From: PNKC01 sp039917655 | GTDB taxonomy: Bacteria; Chloroflexota; Dehalococcoidia; Tepidiformales; Tepidiformaceae | Reading direction: 5' to 3' | Assembly: GCA_039917655.1 (NCBI GenBank) | Contig: JBDSJC010000102.1 | Span: forward strand, 1 to 7,715 | Length of the DNA: 7,715 nucleotides | Shown: positions 1-5,096 of the stretch, one piece after another | Numbering within the stretch: position 1 is the stretch's first letter | Layout of the letters: each line of letters begins with the position of its first letter | Program-made: the position numbers and the translations under genes | The notes under the pieces: model-generated | What the model was told of the DNA's origin: nothing | Databases searched by the model: none | What the model saw: the letters and a program-made list of their open reading frames with translations, nothing else

Positions 1-345
1 TGTGCAGCTCGGCTGAGGGCCGGAGCCGGCGATCTGCGTTGCACTGTCGACGCTGAACGCCGCGGGCACGTTGACGGTCACTTCAAGCGGCGGCGCAACG
101 GTTGAATCGCCGGCTGAGTTGACGCAGTAGTACAGAGTCGTGCCGACCGGCGCAATCGCCGGGGCTGCGACGGTGCAGGCTGTATCGGTGAACGGCCCTG
201 TAACGATGTAGCTCGCCTGCGACACAGTGGCTTCCGCGGAGCGGAACTGCGAGCCGACGGTTGCGAAGACGACGAAGGCAGCGACGATGGCTACGAGCCA
301 TGCGATTCGCTTTCCGCCTACGGTCTGAGCAATTTCCTTACTCAA
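1..345 (-). CDS. Secreted or membrane-anchored hypothetical protein (3' end outside window)
   Basis: The start is read as TTG at 345-343, because a strong ribosome binding site, GGAGAGG, lies 10 nt upstream (356-362) and no ATG in this frame precedes the membrane segment. The frame stays open for 115 codons to the window edge. The protein begins MSKEIAQTVGGKRIAWL; residues about 14-31 are a hydrophobic helix (IAWLVAIVAAFVVFATVG) after a Lys/Arg-containing start, so it is a signal peptide or membrane anchor. The rest is Ser/Thr/Ala/Val-rich with beta-like alternation (LEVTVNVPAAFSV) and three cysteines (C57, C74 and C114), typical of an exported beta-rich domain. Another frame starting at an ATG at 301 gives an Arg-rich product and is a shadow. 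I do not recognise a family. The true C-terminus is missing. Confidence 0.62.
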   Translation of the reverse strand, partial: MSKEIAQTVGGKRIAWLVAIVAAFVVFATVGSQFRSAEATVSQASYIVTGPFTDTACTVAAPAIAPVGTTLYYCVNSAGDSTVAPPLEVTVNVPAAFSVDSATQIAGSGPQPSCT

Positions 346-355
346 ATGTTTCTTA

Positions 356-379
356 CCTCTCCAGTCATTTAGGTGACTG
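356..379 (-). promoter_or_regulatory. Leader of the secreted-protein gene: dyad overlapping the ribosome binding site
   Basis: On the minus strand CAGTCA-CCTAAA-TGACTG (plus 379-362) is a perfect 6-bp inverted repeat with a 6-nt loop. Its last base pair touches the GGAGAGG ribosome binding site at 356-362. It could be an operator, or an RNA hairpin that controls access to the ribosome binding site. The repeat and the binding site are seen directly; any regulatory function is inferred. Confidence 0.35.
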
Positions 380-403
380 TTCTAAGTGTCCTCCCCGCGG
401 GGC

Positions 404-435
404 GAGTGCTGAGTGCTGAGTGCTGAGGACTGAGT
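404..435. repeat. Heptamer tandem repeat (GAGTGCT)n
   Basis: GAGTGCT is present three times without change (404-410, 411-417, 418-424), followed by a one-change copy GAGGACT (425-431) and a partial GAGT. The period is exactly 7 bp. It lies in non-coding DNA upstream of the minus-strand secreted-protein gene. Confidence 0.85.
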
Positions 436-858
436 CCCCACCGCCAGCTCCCAGGGCGTTCCCTCGGGAATGGGCGCCGGTCCTTCGGAAGCGAACTCCC
501 TCGGCCGGTATATCCGGACTCGCCCGGATTTGCGGGCGTCTCGTGAAGGGTTTCGGACCACCGGGCGAGGGATCTGTCCCTTCCCTATAGATAGGAGAGG
601 GTTTGGCCGTCCCTGTTGGTGGCAGTCCGTCTGCCTTCAAAGTCTTGTGAGGTCGCCCACTCGTCTGCCGCTTATCCCCGGCGCTGGGTCCAAGGCGGGT
701 CCGGGCTTTCCCTCTTTACGATTCGGTTCAGTTGGTCGTTTCTCTCGTGCATTCACCCCTGATCGAGCCGGCGGCCGATAGCCGATGGCCCGATCGCGCC
801 AAGGTGTTAGCGCGAGATTGCACGTCCTCCTTTCCGAGCGTGGAATTTTCCTGTCGGA

Positions 859-919
859 CGCCGCTCAACATAAGAACGGGTTCCCTGCCGAAGCGGCTGG
901 GAACCCGGTTGAGCTGGCG
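859..919. repeat. Long compound inverted repeat (61 bp)
   Basis: The outer helix pairs CGCC (859-862) and GCTCAAC (863-869) with GTTGAGC (908-914) and GGCG (916-919). The middle helix pairs CGGGTTCCC (877-885) with GGGAACCCG (899-907). The inner helix pairs GCCG (887-890) with CGGC (894-897). Only a 7-nt bulge on the left arm (870-876) and single unpaired bases interrupt about 24 pairs. No T-run follows on either side, so it is not a simple terminator. Confidence 0.8.
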
Positions 920-925
920 TATGCG

Positions 926-954
926 AAAAACCGGCCGCGAAGGAGGCGGCGCGG
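926..954 (-). terminator. Possible intrinsic terminator on the minus strand
   Basis: Read on the minus strand, CCG-(C)-GCCGC pairs with GCGGC-CGG around the 7-nt loop CTCCTTC and is followed at once by TTTTT (plus 930-926). The shape fits a rho-independent terminator. No gene ends just upstream on this strand, and the same bases could instead be part of a plus-strand structured RNA. Confidence 0.35.
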
Positions 955-1390
955 TTGAGCAGGCTCGAAAGAGCGGTAGCGGGCAAGACTCCTCCAGATT
1001 CGGCGCATACCAACGCCGAGCCCCCGCAGCCGTTACGGCGCAGGTAAAGTCTCGTGAAAGGTACTGATCTCGTAGGCAACGGTCAATCCTTTTCGGGCCC
1101 GCCACGCCCATGCGTAGCGAGAGGGAGATAGTCCCTCTGAGGTAGAGAACGCGTAAAGGGATGCGGGGGTTAACGCCCTTTGCAAGGAAGTTGAGAGGAA
1201 CCTCGGTGCGTTTCCGCCGGCACACTGTTGGCTGGTTCGAACCGCCTGCCCCTCACCGCCGGCCGCGCCTGGCATCGGAGGCTAAACGGGGCCATCCGTT
1301 GGTCCCGAGCCCATCGAAGGAAAGGGGCCCCGTTTGCCCTTCGGGCCGCCCCTCCAGAGTCGCGCGGGCGAGCTGTTCGCGGGTCTCCGG

Positions 1391-1475
1391 CGCGCGCGGC
1401 CCTCATCCCCCGGCCCCTTCTCCCACTGTGGAGGGAGAAGGGAGACGCAGGCCCGGGGCGGTTCGGCTGGTGCCG
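1391..1475 (+). repeat. GC-rich palindromic repeat, copy 1
   Basis: This copy begins CGCGCGCGGCCCTCATCCCC and ends near GGTTCGGCTGGTGCCG. Its core is a hairpin of CCCCTTCTCCC (1414-1424) with GGGAGAAGGG (1433-1442) around ACTGTGGA. It aligns over about 85 bp with the copy at 1514. Repeats of this CCCTCANCC...GGGAGA kind recur in intergenic DNA of Chloroflexota genomes (from memory). Confidence 0.8.
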
Positions 1476-1513
1476 AGGAGAGGGCGGAGCCTGGGGTTCC
1501 GAGGGCTTTCTAG

Positions 1514-1597
1514 CGCGCGCGGCCCTCATCCCCCGGCCCCTTCTCCCACTGCGGAGGGAGAAGGGGAGACGCGCCTGGGCGGTTCGGCTGGTTCCGG
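1514..1597 (+). repeat. GC-rich palindromic repeat, copy 2 (direct)
   Basis: This is a near-identical direct copy of 1391-1475, displaced by 123 bp. The core is a perfect 11-bp stem, CCCCTTCTCCC (1537-1547) with GGGAGAAGGGG (1556-1566), around ACTGCGGA. It differs from copy 1 by a few substitutions, one of which (loop T to C) leaves the stem intact, and by one base that restores the last pair. Confidence 0.8.
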
Positions 1598-1598
1598 G

Positions 1599-1641
1599 AA
1601 CCCTCTCCCTCCGCAGTGGGAGAGGGCAGGGTGAGGGTCCG
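1599..1641 (-). repeat. GC-rich palindromic repeat, copy 3 (inverted, partial)
   Basis: This is the same family in the opposite orientation. CCCTCTCCC (1601-1609) pairs with GGGAGAGGG (1618-1626) around TCCGCAGT, then CAGGGTGAGGGTCCGC matches the reversed outer part of the other copies. Copies 2 and 3 lie next to each other as an inverted pair and could also pair with each other. Confidence 0.75.
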
Positions 1642-1646
1642 CAGCC

Positions 1647-1667
1647 GACGCCAGACGCCAGACGCCA
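1647..1667. repeat. Heptamer tandem repeat (GACGCCA)3
   Basis: GACGCCA occurs three times without change (1647-1653, 1654-1660, 1661-1667) directly after the inverted palindromic repeat. This is the second perfect 7-bp tandem array in the gene-free region. Confidence 0.85.
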
Positions 1668-1714
1668 GGCGCACAGGAGCCCGTTCCGGTCCGAACCAAA
1701 CAGCGTTCGCGAGC

Positions 1715-1749
1715 TTGTCGAAATCATTACCTCTCCGGTATGCATACTG
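1715..1749 (+). promoter_or_regulatory. padR promoter region with a 10-bp palindrome (possible operator)
   Basis: GTATGCATAC (1738-1747) is a perfect 10-bp palindrome ending 10 bases before the padR ATG. It overlaps the likely -10 region: TTGTCG (1715-1720), 18 bp, then TATGCA; or CATACT at 1743-1748, which would give a transcript with almost no leader. PadR proteins commonly bind short palindromes in their own promoters, so self-repression is a reasonable inference. The promoter elements match the consensus only weakly. Confidence 0.4.
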
Positions 1750-1757
1750 CGTAACTA

Positions 1758-2294
1758 ATGCGCCACGCACTCCTCGCGCTCCTCGCAAGCGGCCCCGCGC
1801 ACGGCTATCAACTGAAGCTCCGGCTAGAGCAGGAGTTCGGGTTGGCCTGGGCTGGGGTGAACATCGGACAGGTATACACCACGCTCGGGCGGCTGGAACG
1901 GGACGGGCTCGTGCAGAGTTGCTTCGTGGCCCAGGAGAGCCGGCCGGACAAGAAGGTTTACGAAGTAACCGCCGCCGGCCGCGCGGGCTTGAACGAGTGG
2001 ATCGCCTCGCCGCCCGAGCTGCCGCGACTGCACCAGGACGTGTTCATGAAGCTGGTGCTGGCACGGTCGCCGGGGGTGAACCCTGTGTGGAGCGCGGCGG
2101 CGCTCATCCAACGCCAACGGACGACCTACCTGCAGCTCCTGCGCGACATGAACAACCTGGCGGTGAGCGCGGGCCGCAGCGAGACCGAACTGCTGCTCCT
2201 CGAGGGCGCCATCCTGCACCTCGGGGCCGACCTTGATTGGCTGGACCTGCTCGAACACCGCAACACACCCGGGGGCAGCCCAGCGCCGTTGTGA
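1758..2294 (+). CDS. PadR-family transcriptional regulator
   Basis: This 178-residue protein has the full PadR architecture. Residues 1-80 form the winged helix-turn-helix: MRHALLALLASGPAHGYQL is the characteristic start, GQVYTTLGRLERDGLV (37-52) holds the recognition helix, and KKVYEVTAAGRAGLNEW (65-81) is the wing and following helix. Residues 90-170 are a helical dimerisation region. An in-frame stop (1752-1754) closely precedes the ATG, fixing the start. No Shine-Dalgarno sequence is visible, which fits a leaderless or nearly leaderless mRNA. PadR proteins are usually repressors that respond to small molecules and often control an adjacent exporter. Here no transporter is adjacent, and the next gene is a convergent thioesterase, so the target is unknown. 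The family call is strong; the target and ligand cannot be inferred. Confidence 0.93.
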   Translation: MRHALLALLASGPAHGYQLKLRLEQEFGLAWAGVNIGQVYTTLGRLERDGLVQSCFVAQESRPDKKVYEVTAAGRAGLNEWIASPPELPRLHQDVFMKLVLARSPGVNPVWSAAALIQRQRTTYLQLLRDMNNLAVSAGRSETELLLLEGAILHLGADLDWLDLLEHRNTPGGSPAPL

Positions 2295-2419
2295 GCAGCG
2301 CTAGCACCGCATTAATAAGGCATGGAGTCCCGCTCTCGAAAGCCTTCGCCGGTGCGCCATCTAAGAAGGGACGGTCCGCCCGGCCCCTGCTCTCTGGCGG
2401 TTGGGGCTCGGACTTGTGC

Positions 2420-2437
2420 GGCTCTCGGCTCTCGGCT
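2420..2437. repeat. Short heptamer repeat (GGCTCTC)2.5
   Basis: GGCTCTC at 2420-2426 and 2427-2433 is followed by a partial GGCT. It sits at the 3' end of the thioesterase gene, overlapping its stop codon. It is shorter than the other two 7-bp arrays and could be chance. Confidence 0.5.
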
Positions 2438-3125
2438 AGCCCGGCCTCGCGGCGGCGAGTTGGCGCATGCGTTCGAAGTCGATGCTAATGAAGAGGCCTT
2501 CGGCTTCGGCGCAGAGGGTTTCGCCGTCAAAGAGCGTGCCGCTGGTGTAGATCTTGCGGCCTTCGACGCGATCGACCTGGCCGATGAAGCGGATTTCGCG
2601 ATGGAGCGGCGTGGGCTTGCGGTAGCGGACGGTGAGCGAGCCGGTCATCCCGGGGTTGCCGGTGAGCGATTGGGCCATGCCGAGCAACTCATCGAAGGCG
2701 GCGGCCACGAAGCCGCCGTGGACGTGGCCAGGCGGGCCTTCGTAGGCGGTGCCGAACACGACGGAACCTTCGACGTGATCGTCCACGACGCTGAGCCGCA
2801 GCGGCGGGGCGACGGGGTTGCCGAGGCCGATCATTGGGCTGCTGTCAAACATTGCGCGCGAGTCACCGGAGTTGGAGGATTCGGCGAAGCCCCAGAGGGC
2901 ACGGTGCCGGGGCGCCCCTTCGAGGACGGCGAGGAGCTTCTCGGCGCCCTCGGCGGCGACCACCAGTTGAGCCTCGGAGGCGGCGGTGTCCATCAACGCC
3001 TCGGTCATCCCGCGGAGAACCGCGGCAAGGCGGTGAAGGGCCGCCCGCTCGGCGGCTGGCGGGGCGTCATCCGGGATCCAGTGCGAAGGGAGGGCCATCC
3101 GCTCGGTTGGGCGATCGTTTTCCAT
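2436..3125 (-). CDS. Hotdog-fold acyl-CoA thioesterase (PaaI/4HBT-like)
   Basis: The protein has 229 residues. The C-terminal half, about 105-217, is a hotdog domain. GPPGHVHGGFVAAAFDELLG (130-149) carries the HGG turn and the following helix with D145/E146, the region that forms the active site in PaaI-like thioesterases. The segments SLTVRYRKPTPL (163-174) and EIRFIGQVDRVEGRKIY are the expected central strands. Such enzymes hydrolyse acyl-CoA thioesters in the cytoplasm; the substrate cannot be read from the sequence. The N-terminal 90 residues are an Ala/Leu/Glu-rich helical extension. The region from about residue 70 (APRHRALWGFAESS) resembles the domain seen before the hotdog in THEM4-like actinobacterial proteins. 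No Shine-Dalgarno sequence precedes the ATG; CATACT sits 6 nt before it, suggesting a leaderless transcript. The gene converges on padR. Confidence 0.85.
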   Translation of the reverse strand: MENDRPTERMALPSHWIPDDAPPAAERAALHRLAAVLRGMTEALMDTAASEAQLVVAAEGAEKLLAVLEGAPRHRALWGFAESSNSGDSRAMFDSSPMIGLGNPVAPPLRLSVVDDHVEGSVVFGTAYEGPPGHVHGGFVAAAFDELLGMAQSLTGNPGMTGSLTVRYRKPTPLHREIRFIGQVDRVEGRKIYTSGTLFDGETLCAEAEGLFISIDFERMRQLAAARPG

Positions 3126-3304
3126 GGAGCCAGTATGCCAAGCGCCGCCGGATGCCGCTGGGCTGGGCCTCCAGGGGGCAGGCGGCGGCCCTCGTCCCGG
3201 CCGGTAGGTAGACTGTTGGTTACGGTTTGGTGACAGACCCGGTAGGTCGATGATCCGCGCCGCGTGAGTGTCCAGGCGAGGGCGAAACGGATGACAAGTG
3301 GGGA

Positions 3305-3358
3305 TTAACCTTTGCTGTGAGCGGACGTTATAGCTAGTACCAAGGCAGATCGCTGCCT
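3305..3358 (+). promoter_or_regulatory. Promoter and start-site hairpin of the sigma factor gene
   Basis: TTAACC (3305-3310) and TATAGC (3329-3334) are spaced 18 bp apart, a weak housekeeping-like promoter. AGGCAG-ATCG-CTGCCT (3343-3358) is a perfect 6-bp hairpin that ends one base before the ATG at 3359. It could hinder initiation there or serve as a protein-binding dyad. No clear ECF-type autoregulatory promoter was seen. The rest of the 233-bp gap upstream holds nothing I can assign. Confidence 0.3.
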
Positions 3359-3988
3359 ATGCTCGAAAGGAGGACGGTCGGGCTTCGAATAATCAGCCAC
3401 GGCCCAGGGGGCTGGGGATTGGCCAACCAACCGGTAGACACGGTGGCGCCTGAGTTCGACGAGCAGGCAGTTGTTGAAGCTGCCCAGCGCGGCGATCAGC
3501 GAGCGCTCTCGGAGTTGTACGAACACTACTTCTCGAAAGTCTACCGCTACGTCAATGCCCGGCTCGCGAACAGCGAGGATGCCGAGGATGTCACAACCGA
3601 GATCTTTCTCCGGTTGATCGATAACATCGGCAGATTCACCTTTCGCGGTCTCCCCTTTGGCGCCTGGGTCTTTCGCATCGCACGCAATGAGGTTGTCTCG
3701 TTTGTGCGGCGGCAGAAAGTCCGGGGCGTGAGTGCCGAGCTTCATGACGGCATCCCGGACGGAAGTCCGGACCACACGCTGGCGATCGAGACACAGCTTA
3801 CGATCGCCGTCGTGCGGGAAGCCACCGAACGGCTCCCTGAAGCGCAACGCCAGGTTATCTCCCTCCGCTTCGGCGCCGGCCTTTCGGTCGCCGAAACCGC
3901 GGAAGCCTTGAAAAAGACCGAAAACAACGTGAAAGTCCTCCAGCACAAAGCGATTGCCAAACTCCAAACGATGGTCCAGCGCGACTGA
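3359..3988 (+). CDS. ECF-type RNA polymerase sigma-70 factor
   Basis: The protein has 209 residues. Region 2 spans about 36-120: helix LSELYEHYFSKVYRYV (50-65), the EDAEDVTTEIFLRL stretch (73-86) that matches the core-binding DAED..E.FLR signature, and FGAWVFRIARNEVVSFVRR (100-118), the -10 recognition part. Region 4 spans about 155-205, with LPEAQRQVISLRFGAGLSVAE followed by the recognition helix around KTENNVKVLQHKAIAKL. No region 3 is present, as expected for ECF factors. The protein directs RNA polymerase to a specific regulon. The start is uncertain: the ATG at 3359 has no good ribosome binding site, and the first 20 residues look unstructured. TTG at 3419 follows GGGGGCTGGGG and would begin the protein at LANQPVD. 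The stop overlaps the next start by one base, so both genes are translated together, and that partner is probably its regulator. Confidence 0.93.
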   Translation: MLERRTVGLRIISHGPGGWGLANQPVDTVAPEFDEQAVVEAAQRGDQRALSELYEHYFSKVYRYVNARLANSEDAEDVTTEIFLRLIDNIGRFTFRGLPFGAWVFRIARNEVVSFVRRQKVRGVSAELHDGIPDGSPDHTLAIETQLTIAVVREATERLPEAQRQVISLRFGAGLSVAETAEALKKTENNVKVLQHKAIAKLQTMVQRD

Positions 3989-5013
3989 TGCGACGCTTCT
4001 TCGAATCTCAACCCGGCTTCGATGCCGCACTGTTCGCCGAGGCCCAGGCGCTGGCCGATGATGGGCTCGATCGCGAGTTCGTCCTCGCGCTCTTCCCGGA
4101 CGATGCCGAGTGGCTGGCGGGTCTGCTCGATTTCAGCGCGGAACTCAAGGAGGCGATCGCGTCCGAACCGCCCAGCTACTACTTCGAAGGCTCCCTCAAG
4201 AGCAAGTTCTTGGCCGCCGGCCGAGCGGCAGCCCGCGCGCCGGAACCGCAGCCCGTATTCGCGCTGAGCCGCATGCGCACCGTTGCCGCCAGCATGTCCG
4301 TGGCGATGAGCGCGGCGGTGGTCGGCGTGATAACGCTGGGATTCGTGACAGCCGGGAGCGCAGTCCCCGGTGACTGGAACTACAGCTTCAAGCTGGCGAA
4401 CGAACGGCTCGAATACACACTTTCGCGGGGCGACAGCCGGGTCGATATCCAGTACAGCCAGGCGGAGAACCGGGTTCAGGAGATCCGGGTTCTGTCCTCG
4501 CGCGGGAACGTCTCGGCGGCGGACCTGGCGGGCCTCGAACGGGAGGCGCGTTCACTCGCGGAGCTGGCCCGCAGCCAACCGCTGGACGAAGACCAGCGCA
4601 ACCGCCAACTGGCAATCGTGAAGAGTGCCTCCGCGGTGATCACCGACACGCGCCAGAAGCAGCCAGCGCTCGACATCCCGGCGGCAGCCGCCGCAGCGGC
4701 CCTCAACGATGCAGCGACGGCTTTGCCCATCCCTTCCACTCCCACTCCCACTCCCACAGCGACAGCCACGGCTACCGCCACACCTCATGCGACCCCATCC
4801 GGCTCGCCCTCGAGCACGGCGTCACCTACCGCTACCCCGCAGCCCACGGGCACAACGACGCCAACCGCCACCGGGACGCCGCCACCGGCCGCAACGCAAA
4901 CGCCGCCCTCGGCGACAGCCACGCCGGCGCCGCCTTCGGCCACGGCAACGCCCACAGGTTCGCCCCCGGGCGAATCCGGCAGCCCAAGCCCATCGGCGAC
5001 TACCGGACAGTAA
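3988..5013 (+). CDS. DUF5667-like membrane protein, probable anti-sigma partner
   Basis: The protein has 341 residues in three parts. Residues 1-97 are cytoplasmic: the first 55, with LDREFVLALFPDDAEWLAGLL (27-47), match the short helical module common in proteins encoded beside such sigma factors, and KSKFLAAGR (71-79) is the basic stretch before the membrane. Residues about 98-122 are a single transmembrane helix. Outside, SAVPGDWNYSFKLANERLEY (124-143) is the DUF5667 signature (PGD.LY.LK...E...L), followed by a helical bundle to about 245. Residues 246-341 are a Pro/Thr/Ala/Ser-rich tail that probably crosses or binds the cell envelope. Its ATG overlaps the sigma factor stop (TGATG), so translation is coupled. 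Topology and position suggest it holds the sigma factor at the membrane; this is inference, since no classical zinc anti-sigma motif (HxxxCxxC) is present. Confidence 0.82.
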   Translation: MRRFFESQPGFDAALFAEAQALADDGLDREFVLALFPDDAEWLAGLLDFSAELKEAIASEPPSYYFEGSLKSKFLAAGRAAARAPEPQPVFALSRMRTVAASMSVAMSAAVVGVITLGFVTAGSAVPGDWNYSFKLANERLEYTLSRGDSRVDIQYSQAENRVQEIRVLSSRGNVSAADLAGLEREARSLAELARSQPLDEDQRNRQLAIVKSASAVITDTRQKQPALDIPAAAAAAALNDAATALPIPSTPTPTPTATATATATPHATPSGSPSSTASPTATPQPTGTTTPTATGTPPPAATQTPPSATATPAPPSATATPTGSPPGESGSPSPSATTGQ

Positions 5014-5024
5014 ACCCCCGGTTC

Positions 5025-5055
5025 GCAACGGCCCTGCTTCGCGTTGCCCCTTTTT
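5025..5055 (+). terminator. Intrinsic terminator after the sigma/DUF5667 genes
   Basis: GCAACG (5025-5030) pairs with CGTTGC (5042-5047) around an 11-nt loop and is followed by CCC and then TTTTT (5051-5055). It lies 12 bases after the stop codon, on the coding strand. This suggests that the sigma/DUF5667 pair forms its own transcription unit and that the lipoprotein downstream is transcribed separately or by read-through. Confidence 0.6.
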
Positions 5056-5096
5056 AGCCCCCGTCCTACTCTCGAATGAGCCCCCGGAGGATGCCT

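Larger units (their letters stand above)
521..1181 (+). ncRNA. Candidate structured RNA (hairpin-rich, class unknown)
   Basis: Hairpins visible here are: 521-538 (CGCCCG/CGGGCG), 578-601 (10 of 11 positions can pair across an AG turn), 621-635 (GGCAG/CTGCC), 859-919 (about 24 bp in three stacked helices), 963-974 (GCTC-GAAA-GAGC), 999-1020 (7 bp), 1120-1138 (AGAGGGA/TCCCTCT) and 1155-1181 (AAAGGG/CCCTTT). Longer-range pairing is possible between GGAGG at 942-946 and CCTCC at 991-995, and between AGACT at 986-990 and AGTCT at 1048-1052. The plus strand is favoured as sense: the 963-974 loop is a GNRA tetraloop only on that strand, and the U-G pairs in 578-601 and 999-1020 would be A-C mismatches on the other. 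The ends are not defined, and no known RNA signature was found. Confidence 0.3.
346..1757. other. 1.4-kb region without a convincing gene
   Basis: Open frames occur on both strands, but their products are Arg/Pro/Gly-rich, overlap one another in several frames and resemble no family, so I call none of them genes. What the stretch does hold is a 7-bp tandem repeat near 404, a series of strong hairpins between about 520 and 1181, a possible minus-strand terminator near 926-954, a pair of 85-bp direct repeats with a third inverted copy at 1391-1641, a second 7-bp tandem repeat at 1647-1667, and the padR promoter region at its right end. No tRNA, rRNA, tmRNA or RNase P RNA could be recognised. 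Confidence 0.7.

Noticed and set aside
700..715. RNase P RNA-like GAGGGAAAGCCCGGAC on the minus strand
   Set aside because: The pairing partner with the conserved ACAGAA...GGCTTA segment is missing downstream, and the other conserved regions are absent.
863..914. Integron attC site: GCTCAAC and GTTGAGC fit the RYYYAAC/GTTRRRY boxes
   Set aside because: An attC site has unpaired spacers on both sides between the box pairs. Here the right arm has none, no second attC-like site with the right layout follows, and there are no cassette genes or integrase.
1120..1138. Group I intron-like AGATAGTCC
   Set aside because: It is the loop side of a local 7-bp hairpin, and no matching P7 partner or other core elements were found.
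728..1225. 165-residue open frame on the minus strand
   Set aside because: Composition is Arg/Pro/Ser-rich without domain features, it overlaps open frames on both strands, and it runs through the hairpin cluster.
1226..1247. tRNA- or tmRNA-like T-arm (GGTTCGAACC)
   Set aside because: The stem has a mismatch on either strand, and there is no D-arm, anticodon arm, acceptor stem or tmRNA tag sequence around it.
1618..1641. FMN riboswitch-like GGGCAGGGTGAGGGTCC
   Set aside because: It is part of the inverted copy of the palindromic repeat; the other conserved FMN elements are missing.
1170..1758. Long open frames on both strands through the palindromic repeats
   Set aside because: The protein sequences (RPLLPLWREKG and similar) are just translations of the repeat copies.
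2322..3233. 303-residue open frame on the plus strand
   Set aside because: It is the antisense shadow of the thioesterase gene; the thioesterase has clear family motifs.
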